DNA of 64,000 bases, taken from the NCBI RefSeq assembly GCF_003284895.1, contig NZ_QMDV01000001.1, positions 337,080-401,079 of the forward strand, read 5' to 3'. This DNA is from Pontibacter arcticus (GTDB lineage Bacteria > Bacteroidota > Bacteroidia > Cytophagales > Hymenobacteraceae). Each line of letters begins with the position of its first letter. Position 1 is the first letter of the stretch. A program made the position numbers and the translations under genes. The notes beneath the pieces are model-generated. The model worked only from the letters and a program-made list of their open reading frames with translations, had not been told where the DNA came from and made no database searches. Shown piece by piece: positions 7,705 to 16,945 of the stretch.

Positions 7705-8832
7705 TTACCCTTTACGCAGGAAGCTGGCCAGTTGGATGGAGGTATCGACAAATACCATTTTTGGGTTGGCGTTCCGCTCGATGTGGTAATGTGCTTGGCT
7801 TAGTTCTTCGGTTAGCTGGCCTGCGTTAGCGCTGGTTATCACTTTCGAGAACTTCTGAACAAACTCCAGCTCGGCGGGCGGCAGGTAGGTAATCAGGCTA
7901 CTATCCACGCCAAACAACATCACCTTCCGGAACAGGTTGAGTGCGTAGAGTAAAAAGTTTTTCTGGTTCTCGCGGCCTAATGTCTGGAATTTCTCACTCA
8001 TCTCGATCACTTCCGCAAACTTATAACTGTAGCAGAAACGCATCCAATCTGTAAAAAAAGCAAAATAATCGCTGCTGATCTCGGTGGTTAGTTTTGCGGC
8101 TGCACTTAGATTCCCTTCTGACAGTTGCGCAATCTGGTAAGCCGTATTTTGGTCTACAGAAGTATAATGTTGCTGCAGGTAAGCGATCACTTCATCCTCA
8201 GTAAAATTACGGACCTGCACAATCTGCGTGCGCGACGTAATGGTAGCCAGCAACTTTTCCGGTGATTGTGCTACAAGTATAAACAGCGTTTTGGCAGGTG
8301 GCTCTTCCAGCAATTTCAGCAGGGCATTGGCGGCAGACGGGTGCATAAGTTCGGGCAGCCAGATCAGTACAATCTTATAATCGCCTTCAAAAGCTTTCAG
8401 CGAAACCAGTTTTACCAGTTGCCGGCTTTCTTCTTTTGTGATGAGGCCCTGCTTGTTTTCAGCACCGATAAACTGCATCCATTCGTTCAGGCTCTGGTAC
8501 GGGCTGGCAAGTATAAACTCGCGCCACTCATTCAGGAACTTCTGGCTCAGGACATCCTTGGTAACAGATTTAGTACTGGTTACGGGCATCACAAAGTTAA
8601 AATCCGGATGCACCAGCTTGTTCATTTTTGTGCAGCTGCCACACGTTCCACATGAATCGTGGGGCAAACGGTTTTCGCAGTTAATGTAGGTGGCATACGC
8701 CAAAGCCAGCGCCAGATTCGCGCTCCCCTCCGGGCCCAGGAACAGCTGCGCATGCGCCACATGCTGCTGCTGCACCGAGTTTACCAGCAACTGCTTGGTT
8801 TCGTTATGGCCGATTATCTGTGAAAACTGCAC
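7705..8832 (-). CDS. holB: DNA polymerase III delta' subunit (clamp-loader ATPase-like)
   Basis: The protein is 375 aa. The N-terminal AAA+ fold carries a degenerate P-loop (LGPEGSANLALA, lacking the GKT lysine). This is normal for delta', which does not hydrolyse ATP. A zinc module is formed by Cys52, 61, 64 and 67 (CGTCGSC). HPSAANALLKLLEEPP is a family hallmark, and TSRTQIVQV follows. It acts with DnaX and delta to load the sliding clamp. It stands alone between hemC and the GlmU-like gene. Confidence 0.93.
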   Translation of the reverse strand: MQFSQIIGHNETKQLLVNSVQQQHVAHAQLFLGPEGSANLALALAYATYINCENRLPHDSCGTCGSCTKMNKLVHPDFNFVMPVTSTKSVTKDVLSQKFLNEWREFILASPYQSLNEWMQFIGAENKQGLITKEESRQLVKLVSLKAFEGDYKIVLIWLPELMHPSAANALLKLLEEPPAKTLFILVAQSPEKLLATITSRTQIVQVRNFTEDEVIAYLQQHYTSVDQNTAYQIAQLSEGNLSAAAKLTTEISSDYFAFFTDWMRFCYSYKFAEVIEMSEKFQTLGRENQKNFLLYALNLFRKVMLFGVDSSLITYLPPAELEFVQKFSKVITSANAGQLTEELSQAHYHIERNANPKMVFVDTSIQLASFLRKG

Positions 8833-8911
8833 TTTATTTAATTACGAATTAAGAATTACGAGTTAAGAATTGACTATTTGAAACAACAATCAACAATGTA
8901 ACAATCAACAA

Positions 8912-10114
8912 TTAAACTTTATCCCAGACCCTGTACTGCTGTGTCTGCTCGAACACGTAGGCAAGTATGGCCTGCTCTGTTTCGTCGAAGGGTTTGCTGC
9001 GGCGCTCCATTACTTTTTCGGCCACTTCGTAGGCTTTGCGCAACTGAAACGTCTCGAAACCCGAAGCACCGCCCCAGCTAAACGACGGCACAAAATTACG
9101 CGGGAAACCCGAGCCAAAAATATTCGCGCTTACACCTACTACCGTACCTGTATTAAACATGGTATTGATGCCGCACTTGCTGTGGTCGCCCATAATTAAG
9201 CCGCAAAACTGCAGACCGGTATTCTTGAAACCGCCTTTTGCGTAGTTCCAGAGCTTAACCGCTGCGTAGTTATTTTTCAGGTTGGAGTTGTTGGTATCGG
9301 CACCCAGGTTGCACCACTCGCCTATCACAGAGTTACCCAGGAAACCATCGTGCCCTTTGTTGGTATACCCGAAAATAACCGAATTGCTTATCTCACCGCC
9401 TACTTTGGAGTAGGGCCCCACGGTAATGTCGCCGCGCATTTTGGCACCCATGTTCACGTGGCTGCCTTCGCATAACGCAAACGGCCCTTTTATAAGAGAG
9501 CCTTCCTGCACCTGTGCGTTTTTGCCAATGTAAATTGGTCCGTCTTCGGCATTCAGTACAGCGGCTTTTATACTCGCACCTTCTTCTATAAAGATATTTT
9601 CTTCGCCGTAAACAGCCGTATACTTATCTGTGATGGGTTGGCTTGTGCGGCCATCGGTTATTAAGTTAAAGTCTGCGCGTATCTGTTTACCATTCAGGCT
9701 AAAGATTTCCCACACGTCTTTTATAAGCGTACAATTACTTGTTTCGCGGCTACCAACCGGGCTGTAATTCAACAACAACTCTACTTCATTCAGATTCAGG
9801 CTATCACCGTTCAAAGCGATCAGGGTGCCCTGCTGGTAAAGTGCCTCGCCTAGTTTCAGATCCAGAATCTCGTTTACAAGCGCATCATCCGGGCAAACAG
9901 CTCCATTTACATAGATGTTATTGGAGGCCATATGCAGGGTATACTTTTGCTGCAGATAAGGCTGCGTAAGGTACGATGCGGTTACGCCCATGTGCCTGCG
10001 CCATTTTTCTGCAATGGTCAGTATACCTATTCTGATTTCGGCCACCGGCCTTGTGAACGTGAGCGGCAACAGGTTTTGCCTGATCGTAGGGTCATCAAAT
10101 AAGATAATGTTCAT
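8912..10114 (-). CDS. GlmU-like protein (Bacteroidota-type putative sugar nucleotidyltransferase with left-handed beta-helix)
   Basis: The protein is 400 aa. The N-terminal half starts MNIILFDDPTIRQNLLPLTFTR and resembles nucleotidyltransferase folds, but it lacks the G-x-G-T-R-M signature, so uridyl- or thymidylyl-transfer is doubtful. From about residue 170 to 345 there are hexapeptide-type turns (IYIGKNAQVQEGSLIKG, VNMGAKMRGDITVG) typical of a left-handed beta-helix. HDGFLGNSVIGEWCNLGADTNNSN resembles the GlmU acyltransferase region. The family is widespread in Bacteroidota. The substrate is unknown to me. Confidence 0.8.
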   Translation of the reverse strand: MNIILFDDPTIRQNLLPLTFTRPVAEIRIGILTIAEKWRRHMGVTASYLTQPYLQQKYTLHMASNNIYVNGAVCPDDALVNEILDLKLGEALYQQGTLIALNGDSLNLNEVELLLNYSPVGSRETSNCTLIKDVWEIFSLNGKQIRADFNLITDGRTSQPITDKYTAVYGEENIFIEEGASIKAAVLNAEDGPIYIGKNAQVQEGSLIKGPFALCEGSHVNMGAKMRGDITVGPYSKVGGEISNSVIFGYTNKGHDGFLGNSVIGEWCNLGADTNNSNLKNNYAAVKLWNYAKGGFKNTGLQFCGLIMGDHSKCGINTMFNTGTVVGVSANIFGSGFPRNFVPSFSWGGASGFETFQLRKAYEVAEKVMERRSKPFDETEQAILAYVFEQTQQYRVWDKV

Positions 10115-10154
10115 AGTTTGCCCGGGAGATTGGTGTTTACTGCACGAAAATAAA

Positions 10155-10185
10155 AAAGTCTTCCCGAATAATACGAGAAGACTTT
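10155..10185 (-). terminator. Terminator for rpmE2
   Basis: Arms AAAGTCTTC and GAAGACTTT are followed on the minus strand by a T-rich tail. It lies about 30 bases after the L31 stop codon. Confidence 0.6.
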
Positions 10186-10216
10186 CTTTTTAAAACGTTT
10201 TAACCGGTTATACCGC

Positions 10217-10462
10217 TTATTTTTTTGTATAACGTTTGTTGAATTTCTCAACACGACCGGCAGTATCAACGAAGATGTTTTTGCCTGTGTAGAATGGGTG
10301 TGAGGCAGAAGAAACTTCCACTTTAATTACAGGATACTCGTTTCCATCTTCCCAAGTTATTTTCTCATCCGAATTCATGGTTGAGCGAGTTAGGAATTTG
10401 AAATCACTTGTCATGTCCTGGAAAACAACCTTTCTGTATTCTGGGTGAATGCCTTTTCTCAT
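10217..10462 (-). CDS. rpmE2: 50S ribosomal protein L31, type B (zinc-free)
   Basis: The protein is 81 aa and starts [16 protein letters not shown]. It contains [11 protein letters not shown] and ends RVEKFNKRY, all standard for L31. There is no CxxC zinc motif, which marks the zinc-independent type B form. Bacteroidota commonly carry this form. It has its own promoter-like box upstream (10504-10511) and a terminator downstream. Confidence 0.95.
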   Translation of the reverse strand: MRKGIHPEYRKVVFQDMTSDFKFLTRSTMNSDEKITWEDGNEYPVIKVEVSSASHPFYTGKNIFVDTAGRVEKFNKRYTKK

Positions 10463-10503
10463 TATTATAAACGTTAATTAACCTTAATTTCTATATCGGA
10501 CTG

Positions 10504-10511
10504 CAAAATTA
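10504..10511 (-). promoter_or_regulatory. Bacteroidota -7 box (TAATTTTG) for rpmE2
   Basis: On the minus strand TAATTTTG matches the TAnnTTTG consensus of the primary sigma factor of this phylum. It lies about 42 bases before the L31 start codon. Confidence 0.6.
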
Positions 10512-10647
10512 ACAAGTTTTCCGGAAAGTAAAATGCTTATAGCTAAATTATTTTACACTTCCTTTAAAATATAGCCGCAGCAAAGAATATCTTCTTAAAT
10601 TTGTTTACTGCCAAAGGCGCAGTATATCCTTTAAAAGCCTCTGAATC

Positions 10648-11163
10648 ATGACACCAGCCACACTTCCCAACAATCTCATACTTGATAAGGCACAGATCGA
10701 GCAAAAGATCAAACGGATCGCCTACGAGATTTATGAGCGCAATTTTGAAGAAGAAGAACTGGTATTGGCCGGCATTTATCCAAACGGAAACACCCTTGCC
10801 GAAATGCTGGCAGCGCAACTACGTGCCATCTCGCCGTTAAAAGTACAGCTTTTAAAACTTACTTTAAATAAAACATCTCCTTTAGTTGATCCTGTTGAGA
10901 TAGAGCCGCAATATTTCAGTTTAACTGATATGCCCGTTGTGCTGACGGATGATGTACTGAACACTGGCCGCACGCTGGCGTATGCACTCCATACTTTACT
11001 GCAGCATAATCCTAAGAAGATTGAAGTAGCCACGCTGGTAGACCGCCATCACCCGCAGTTTCCGGTGGCCGCGACCTATACCGGCTACTCGCTTGCTACC
11101 ACGCTGCACGAGCATGTAGTAGTGGTTCTGAAAGAAAATGAAATAGCAGCTTACCTGCAGTAA
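10648..11163 (+). CDS. PyrR-like phosphoribosyltransferase
   Basis: The protein is 171 aa. VVLTDDVLNTGRTLAYAL (about 93-110) is the PRPP-binding loop, and LVDRHHPQFPV resembles the LVDRGHRELP segment of PyrR. PyrR proteins have uracil phosphoribosyltransferase activity and, in Firmicutes, also regulate pyr mRNA. I see no pyr genes or RNA target here, so only the enzyme-like activity is supported. The udk gene 0.8 kb downstream also serves pyrimidine salvage. A 31-base gap leads to rdgB, which suggests cotranscription. Confidence 0.8.
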   Translation: MTPATLPNNLILDKAQIEQKIKRIAYEIYERNFEEEELVLAGIYPNGNTLAEMLAAQLRAISPLKVQLLKLTLNKTSPLVDPVEIEPQYFSLTDMPVVLTDDVLNTGRTLAYALHTLLQHNPKKIEVATLVDRHHPQFPVAATYTGYSLATTLHEHVVVVLKENEIAAYLQ

Positions 11164-11194
11164 CAAGTTATACTTTAGATCATACTTATTTACC

Positions 11195-11773
11195 ATGACC
11201 GAACTTTGCTTTGCCACCAATAACCGCAAGAAAACCGAAGAAGTAAGCCAGATGCTGGAAGGCAAGTATAAATTACTGACGCTGGAAGATATTGGCTGCC
11301 ACGAAGAACTGGCCGAAGACCAGGATACCCTGGAAGGAAACTCGCGCCAGAAGGCAGAACAGGTATGGCAAAAGTATAACATCAGCTGCTTTGCCGATGA
11401 TACCGGCCTGGAAGTGGAAGCTCTGAACGGAGCCCCCGGCGTGTACTCGGCGCGTTATGCCGGCCCACAGCGCCGCGACAGCGACAACATCCAACACCTG
11501 CTTAAAAATATGCAAGGCCAGCAAAACAGGAAAGCCCGCTTCCGTACCTCTATTACCTTGATTTTAAACGGAGAGCAGCAGCAATTCGAAGGCATCGTGA
11601 ACGGGCATATTACAGAAGAGTTAAAAGGCGACAAAGGCTTTGGCTACGATCCGGTTTTTGTGCCCGAAGGATTCGATAAAACATTTGCCCAAATGAGCCC
11701 GGAAGAGAAAAATGCCATCAGCCACCGTGGCCGCGCCGTACAAAAACTGGTAGATTTTCTGAAGGCTGTTTAA
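11195..11773 (+). CDS. rdgB: Non-canonical purine NTP pyrophosphatase (RdgB/HAM1)
   Basis: The protein is 192 aa. N-terminal FATNNRKKTEE binds the triphosphate, and DDTGLEVEALNGAPGVYSAR and KGFGYDPVF are family signatures. SHRGRAVQKL closes the active site. It hydrolyses ITP, XTP and dITP to monophosphates so that deaminated purines stay out of nucleic acids. It lies 31 bases after the PyrR-like gene in the same direction. A TTTATACTTTG word follows the stop codon by a few bases. Confidence 0.95.
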   Translation: MTELCFATNNRKKTEEVSQMLEGKYKLLTLEDIGCHEELAEDQDTLEGNSRQKAEQVWQKYNISCFADDTGLEVEALNGAPGVYSARYAGPQRRDSDNIQHLLKNMQGQQNRKARFRTSITLILNGEQQQFEGIVNGHITEELKGDKGFGYDPVFVPEGFDKTFAQMSPEEKNAISHRGRAVQKLVDFLKAV

Positions 11774-11905
11774 ATTTCCCCGGATTTATACTTTGCACTG
11801 CGTACCAGTAGGGTGCGAAGAAGAAAGAAGTATAAAAAAGTGGGAAAGTAGGCGGTTCGGATCAAATATTTATGGTCGGCTGCAGGCCTTTTCTGCTTAA
11901 AGTCT

Positions 11906-11913
11906 TACTTTTG
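11906..11913 (+). promoter_or_regulatory. -7 box (TACTTTTG) for udk-trkA
   Basis: TACTTTTG fits TAnnTTTG and lies 22 bases before the udk ATG, which gives a very short leader. Confidence 0.6.
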
Positions 11914-11935
11914 TAACCTGAAACTAAAGCTTCCA

Positions 11936-12556
11936 ATGCAAAAGCCATTTATCGTCGGGATTACGGGAGGTAGTGCTTCAGGCAAAACCACTTTCTTAAA
12001 TAAATTACTTGCCTCATTTGCACCTGAGGATATCTGCCTGATATCGCAGGACAATTATTATAAATCACGGGAATTTCAGTTACAGGACCACAACGGCGTT
12101 ACCAACTTCGATCTGCCTTCCTGCATAGACGACGAGGCCTACGCCCGCGACATTCTTAAAGTTAGCCAGGGCGAAACCGTACAGCGCACCGAGTATACCT
12201 TTAACAACCCCAATGTTATACCCAAGCAACTCGAATTTAAGCCTGCCCCGATCATTGTAGTAGAAGGCATCTTCGTTTTCTATTTCGAAGAGATTGCCCG
12301 CTTAATGGATCTCAAACTATACATCGACGCCAAAGAATACATTAAACTGCAGCGCCGCATTATCCGCGATAAAGTAGAGCGTGGCTATGACCTGGATGAT
12401 GTACTTTACCGTTACACACACCATGTAGCCCCTACTTACGAAAAGTATATCAAGCCGTATAAAAACGATGCGGACATTATTATCCCGAACAATAACCATT
12501 TTGAAAAGGGCCTTGCCGTAGTTACCACTTTCCTGAATACGAAACTCAACGTATGA
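11936..12556 (+). CDS. udk: Uridine kinase
   Basis: The protein is 206 aa. The P-loop GITGGSASGKTTF (8-20) starts the protein, SQDNYYKS and NFDLPSCID follow, and VVEGIFVF matches the VEGI segment of the family. It phosphorylates uridine and cytidine in pyrimidine salvage in the cytoplasm. Its stop codon overlaps the start of the next gene by 4 bases (ATGA), so translation of the two is coupled. Confidence 0.93.
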   Translation: MQKPFIVGITGGSASGKTTFLNKLLASFAPEDICLISQDNYYKSREFQLQDHNGVTNFDLPSCIDDEAYARDILKVSQGETVQRTEYTFNNPNVIPKQLEFKPAPIIVVEGIFVFYFEEIARLMDLKLYIDAKEYIKLQRRIIRDKVERGYDLDDVLYRYTHHVAPTYEKYIKPYKNDADIIIPNNNHFEKGLAVVTTFLNTKLNV

Positions 12557-13245
12557 AACACAAATTCGCAGTAATCGGCCTTGGCATATTTGGTAATTCC
12601 ATAGCCCGTACGCTGGCTGAGCGCGGCGCAGAAGTGCTAGCTATTGATAACTCGGAAGATCATGTGGAGGATATCAAGGACGACGTAGCCTATGCCGTTA
12701 CCCTGGATGCCACCGACCTGCGTGCCCTGGAAGCTCAGAATATCCAGGATATGGATGCAGTGGTAGTGGCAATTGGAGAAGATTTCGAAGCCCTGCTTAT
12801 TACGACAGCCAATCTCCAGGAGCTCAAAATAAAGCGTGTTATTACGCGGGCATCCAATAACCAGCAGCGCCGCATCCTCGAAAAAATGGGTGTGCAGGAA
12901 ATCCTGTCACCGGAAGGTGAAGTAGGTAAAACAGTGGCAGAGCGCCTGCTGCAACCAAGCATGCGCACTTTTTTGCCCTTACCCGATAACTATGAGATCG
13001 TGGAGATCCATACGCCAAAAGGTGTGGCCAATAAAAGCCTGTCCCAGATATCGCTGCGCGAAAAGTATAACCTCAACCTGATCACGATCAAACGCTTTTT
13101 TGAGGAGATAAAAGACGGAAAACCAACGCAGGTCGAGCACATCATCGGTGTTCCGAAAGCTGACACCGTTATCTATCCTACTGATATCCTGCTCCTTATC
13201 GGAAAAAAACACGATATCAAGCGCTTTATCGAGATAAACAGCTAA
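12553..13245 (+). CDS. TrkA/KtrA-type potassium channel regulator (RCK_N + RCK_C)
   Basis: The protein is 230 aa. A Rossmann domain begins with FAVIGLGIFGNSIARTL and has an Asp (AIDNSE) at the end of strand 2, so it should bind NAD(H) or another adenine nucleotide. A C-terminal RCK_C-like domain covers about 140-225 (IHTPKGVANKSLSQISLR, IYPTDILLLIGKK). Such proteins form gating rings on Trk/Ktr K+ transporters. No ktrB/trkH gene is in the window, so the partner must be elsewhere. It is coupled to udk by a 4-base overlap. Confidence 0.88.
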   Translation: MKHKFAVIGLGIFGNSIARTLAERGAEVLAIDNSEDHVEDIKDDVAYAVTLDATDLRALEAQNIQDMDAVVVAIGEDFEALLITTANLQELKIKRVITRASNNQQRRILEKMGVQEILSPEGEVGKTVAERLLQPSMRTFLPLPDNYEIVEIHTPKGVANKSLSQISLREKYNLNLITIKRFFEEIKDGKPTQVEHIIGVPKADTVIYPTDILLLIGKKHDIKRFIEINS

Positions 13246-13272
13246 GCCGTACTCTTTTTTAAGAAAAATAGT

Positions 13273-13280
13273 TACATTTG
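13273..13280 (+). promoter_or_regulatory. -7 box (TACATTTG) immediately before the 13290 gene
   Basis: TACATTTG matches TAnnTTTG. With the usual 6-7 base spacing, transcription would begin at about 13286-13288, only 2-4 bases before the ATG at 13290. That predicts an almost leaderless mRNA. Confidence 0.6.
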
Positions 13281-13289
13281 TAGCTATTC

Positions 13290-13661
13290 ATGCTCAACAC
13301 TAAAACCATAACCTCCCATTTCAGGCATCTTTTGATGTCAGTTACCTTGCTTTGGGCACTTGTGCTTAATGGGCAGGAAGTGGTGGCTTATGCCGGTTCG
13401 GTGCCTGGCACAACGCAGCAAACAAACTCAAAATTTGCTGTACCTTCCGAAGATTCCAAAACAGTTGTAAAACAGAAAGTATCGCTGGAGGCAACCACCT
13501 CTTTTGTGGCCCTCAACTTACAGCAAGCCTTAGAGCCGGTACCTTTTCCTGTTTTCGCTTCCACAGCTCATGACATTCTGCCTGCCCATACTTCGGTACC
13601 GCGTGGCGCCAGTTTTGTGCAGCAATTGTTTCCGGTTACCATACAACCAAACGCTCCCTAA
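13290..13661 (+). CDS. Hypothetical exported protein (123 aa)
   Basis: The N-terminal basic stretch and hydrophobic segment (about 13-35, LLMSVTLLWALVLNG) look like a signal peptide or a single anchor. The rest is low in complexity and rich in Val, Pro, Ser and Thr, with no domain that I recognise. A strong promoter-like box sits directly before the start codon, which supports expression. A weak hairpin at 13695-13724 lacking a T tract follows. The function is unknown. Confidence 0.6.
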   Translation: MLNTKTITSHFRHLLMSVTLLWALVLNGQEVVAYAGSVPGTTQQTNSKFAVPSEDSKTVVKQKVSLEATTSFVALNLQQALEPVPFPVFASTAHDILPAHTSVPRGASFVQQLFPVTIQPNAP

Positions 13662-13803
13662 ACAGCTTTCGCAGCTTCTATTCTTTTCTTACTGCTAATG
13701 CCTCTCTTCTGAAACCGGCATTAGGGTAAGCATCCGCACAACTTATACTTTGTGCACCTTCAACTTTTTATCTTATTTATTATACTTTATCTATCTATCA
13801 ACA

Positions 13804-16761
13804 ATGCGGAATAAAACCTTTATTATTGTTCTGACAGTGATCGTATCGGTGCTTTGCCTGTACTACCTGTCGTTTTCGCTTATCTCGCGCAACGTGCAAA
13901 AGGACGCCGAAGCCTACGCGACGGATGCACAAGGCAATGTAGACATGGCCAGAAAGCAGACTTACCTGGATTCTATCTGGAAAGAGCCTGTGTTCATGAA
14001 CTATACCTATCAGGAAATTAAAGACAACGAGCTTGGCCTGGGCCTTGACCTGAAAGGTGGTATGCACGTGGTACTGGAAGTTTCTCCGATCGAGATCATC
14101 AAATCACTTTCCAACAACAGCAAAGACCCTAACTTCCTGAAAGCGCTGGACCGCGCCAAAGAACTTCAGAAAAACAGCAACCAGAGCTTCACTACCCTTT
14201 TTGGCGAGGCTTACCGCGAAGTAGAACCAAACGGCCGCCTGAGCAGAATCTTCTCTACATCAGCTAACCGTGGCAAGATCAGCTTCGATTCTTCTAACGA
14301 CGAAGTAATTAATGTGATCGACAAAGAAGTGGAAGATGCGATCGATCGCTCTTTTAACATCCTGCGTACCCGTATCGATAAATTTGGTGTAAACCAGCCA
14401 AACATCCAGCGCCTGAAAGGCAGTGGCCGTATCCAGATCGAGTTACCAGGTATTGACAACCCGGACCGTGTGCGTAACCTGTTACAAGGTATGGCTAACC
14501 TGGAGTTCTGGGAAGTATGGTCGCCGCAAGAGTATAGCCCATACTTTGCACAACTGAACGATTACTTAACAAAACAGCAGAGAGCCGGCAAAACAACTGC
14601 TGCTGCACCAAAAGCTGATGATGCGTTAGCCGCAGCCGCTGCTACAGATACTACCGCAGATGTACTGGCACAAGCTGCCGGCGACTCTACTGCCATTGCC
14701 AAAAATACGCCAGCTGCCAACGAAGCTTCTACGCTTGATTCGCTTGCTGACGCACAAGGTGGCGCTTTAGCTAATCTGTTCACACAGATGCCAGGTGGCT
14801 TAGGTGCCAACGTGCGCGATACTGCCCGAATCAACGAAATTTTCGCAAGACCGGAAGTACGCGCAATCTTCCCTCCTAACATGAAGTTCTTATGGGGTGT
14901 TAAGCCGGTTGAAGGTGATAACCGCCAGGCTTTTGTAGAGTTTTATGCCATCAAAAAAGGACGCGACGGCAAAGCACCAATGGGTGGCGACGGTATTAAC
15001 GATGCCCGCCAGGATTTCGACCAGACAGGCCGTCCGGAAATTACCATGACCATGAACCCGACCGGCTCTAAGCGCTGGGCGCGTTTAACAGGCGAGAACG
15101 TAGGCCGCCAGGTTGCAATCGTGCTTGATAACTATGTATACTCTGCGCCGGTAGTGCAGGGCGAGATTACAGGTGGTAACTCTTCTATTTCTGGTAACTT
15201 CACCATCGAGGAAGCGCAGGATTTAGCAAACATCCTGAAAGCTGGTAAGATGCCGGCTCCAACCCGTATCGTGGAAGAAGCAGTTGTTGGTCCGTCATTG
15301 GGTCAGGAAGCTATCAACCAGGGCTTACTTTCTACTATCGCCGGTTTAATTGTAGTGGTTGTGTTTATGATCGCTTACTACCAGCGTGGTGGTTTTATTG
15401 CTGACTTAGCCCTTGTGTTCAACGTTTTCTTTATACTTGGTATCCTGGCACAGTTTAATGCTGCGCTAACATTGCCTGGTATTGCCGGTATCGTGCTCAC
15501 GCTGGGTATGGCCGTAGATGCGAACGTACTTATTTTTGAGCGTATGCGCGAAGAGATGACCAAAGGGCTCGGTATCCGCAACGCAATTGATAAAGGATAT
15601 GAAAAAGCATTCTCTACTATTTTGGATGCGAACGTTACTACCTTCCTGGTAGGTTTTATACTTTACTTCTTCGGCTCTGGTCCGGTAAAAGGCTTTGCCA
15701 TTACGCTGATGTTAGGTATCGCTACTTCATTCTTCACATCAGTATTTATCTCCAGAATTCTTGTTGAGAATACATTCAGAAAAAGAGGAACGCTTAACTT
15801 CTCGTCTTCATTTGCAGACAAGCTTTTTAAGAACATTAAGTTTGATGCCATGAAGTTAAGCAGGCCTGCTTATATCCTATCGATTGGAGTTATTGCCTTT
15901 GGCTTTATTGCCATGTACATTAACGGTGGCCCTAACCTGGGTGTAGACTTTAAAGGTGGCCGTTCTTATGTGGTTAACTTCGATCAGGCTGTACCAGCTT
16001 CTGATGTGCGTACGGCGCTTTTAGATGAGTTTGGTGAAGCCGGCACAGAAGTTAAAACGTATGGCGCCTCTAACCGCCTGAAAATAACAACCAGCTTCCT
16101 GGCTGATAACGAAGATGTGCAAGCAGACAAGCAGGTAGAAACAGCCCTTCTGAAAGGTTTGGAGCAATACAGCAACCAGAACCCTGAAATCCTGAGCTCT
16201 GCTAAAGTTGGTGCTACGATGGCCGATGATATTCAGCGTACTTCGCTTATCTCTATGTTGCTTTCGCTGGTTGGTATCTTCCTTTATGTTATACTTCGTT
16301 TTGGTAAGTGGCAGTTCAGTTTGGGTGGTGTTGTAGCCTTGCTGCACGATGCACTCATGATCATTGCTGTATTCTCTATCCTTGATCTGTTCGGAATTTC
16401 TTATGAAATGGACCAGGTGTTTATTGCGGCCATCCTGACGATCATCGGTTTCTCTATTAACGATACGGTGGTAATCTTCGACCGTATCCGCGAAAACCTG
16501 AACGAGAACCCACGTGCTGCAGTAAAAGATATCATCAGCCCTGCCCTGATCTCTACGTTCAGCCGTACCATCATCACGTCTACTACCCTGTTATTCGTGG
16601 TGCTTGTGCTGTTCTTCTTCGGTGGCGAGGTGCTGCGTGGTTTCTCACTGGCCATGATCATCGGTATTATAGCAGGTACTTATTCTTCCCTGTTCATTGC
16701 AGCACCGCTTATCGTGGACACTACAAAAACATTGAAGCCGAATGCAGCTGTTACAGCTTAA
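13804..16761 (+). CDS. secDF: Fused protein translocase subunit SecDF
   Basis: The protein is 985 aa from the ATG at 13804. The frame is open to a TTG at 13750, but the ATG gives the expected N-terminal helix (RNKTFIIVLTVIVSVLCL). The SecD half has GLDLKGGMHVVLEV and the conserved TM motif AVDANVLIFERMREE. The SecF half has GVDFKGGRSYVV and SINDTVVIFDRIREN. An Ala/Thr/Asp-rich segment around residues 260-330 is a variable insertion in the P1 periplasmic domain. SecDF uses the proton motive force to help preprotein release on the periplasmic side. A terminator follows at 16785. Confidence 0.97.
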   Translation: MRNKTFIIVLTVIVSVLCLYYLSFSLISRNVQKDAEAYATDAQGNVDMARKQTYLDSIWKEPVFMNYTYQEIKDNELGLGLDLKGGMHVVLEVSPIEIIKSLSNNSKDPNFLKALDRAKELQKNSNQSFTTLFGEAYREVEPNGRLSRIFSTSANRGKISFDSSNDEVINVIDKEVEDAIDRSFNILRTRIDKFGVNQPNIQRLKGSGRIQIELPGIDNPDRVRNLLQGMANLEFWEVWSPQEYSPYFAQLNDYLTKQQRAGKTTAAAPKADDALAAAAATDTTADVLAQAAGDSTAIAKNTPAANEASTLDSLADAQGGALANLFTQMPGGLGANVRDTARINEIFARPEVRAIFPPNMKFLWGVKPVEGDNRQAFVEFYAIKKGRDGKAPMGGDGINDARQDFDQTGRPEITMTMNPTGSKRWARLTGENVGRQVAIVLDNYVYSAPVVQGEITGGNSSISGNFTIEEAQDLANILKAGKMPAPTRIVEEAVVGPSLGQEAINQGLLSTIAGLIVVVVFMIAYYQRGGFIADLALVFNVFFILGILAQFNAALTLPGIAGIVLTLGMAVDANVLIFERMREEMTKGLGIRNAIDKGYEKAFSTILDANVTTFLVGFILYFFGSGPVKGFAITLMLGIATSFFTSVFISRILVENTFRKRGTLNFSSSFADKLFKNIKFDAMKLSRPAYILSIGVIAFGFIAMYINGGPNLGVDFKGGRSYVVNFDQAVPASDVRTALLDEFGEAGTEVKTYGASNRLKITTSFLADNEDVQADKQVETALLKGLEQYSNQNPEILSSAKVGATMADDIQRTSLISMLLSLVGIFLYVILRFGKWQFSLGGVVALLHDALMIIAVFSILDLFGISYEMDQVFIAAILTIIGFSINDTVVIFDRIRENLNENPRAAVKDIISPALISTFSRTIITSTTLLFVVLVLFFFGGEVLRGFSLAMIIGIIAGTYSSLFIAAPLIVDTTKTLKPNAAVTA

Positions 16762-16784
16762 CATTCCCTGAAATACATGAAATA

Positions 16785-16820
16785 AAAAAGCGGCCGGAGT
16801 TTATACTTCGGCCGCTTTTT
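16785..16820 (+). terminator. secDF terminator with TTATACTT in the loop
   Basis: Perfect 12-bp arms (AAAAAGCGGCCG and its complement) are followed by a T tract. The 12-base loop is almost entirely the TTTATACTT word. Confidence 0.85.
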
Positions 16821-16888
16821 ATTTTTTGTATAAAGTTTAAACCTACTGCCAGTTTATACTTCTATTAGTTGCTTTCTGGATTGCCTGT

Positions 16889-16932
16889 AAAACAAAACAG
16901 CCAGCCTATAAATAGGCTGGCTGTTTTGTTTT
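16889..16932. terminator. Long bidirectional hairpin between secDF and nfu
   Basis: Perfect 20-bp arms (16889-16908, 16913-16932) have core CAGCCAGCCTA and end in A/T runs on both sides, so it can act on either strand. It most likely terminates the minus-strand Nfu gene. TATACTT words at 16932 and 16941 follow it. Confidence 0.8.
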
Positions 16933-16945
16933 ATACTTTATATAC

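Noticed and set aside
13750-13803. TTG start extending SecDF by 18 residues
   Set aside because: The ATG at 13804 fits the family N-terminus. The extension is AT-rich leader with TATACTT words.
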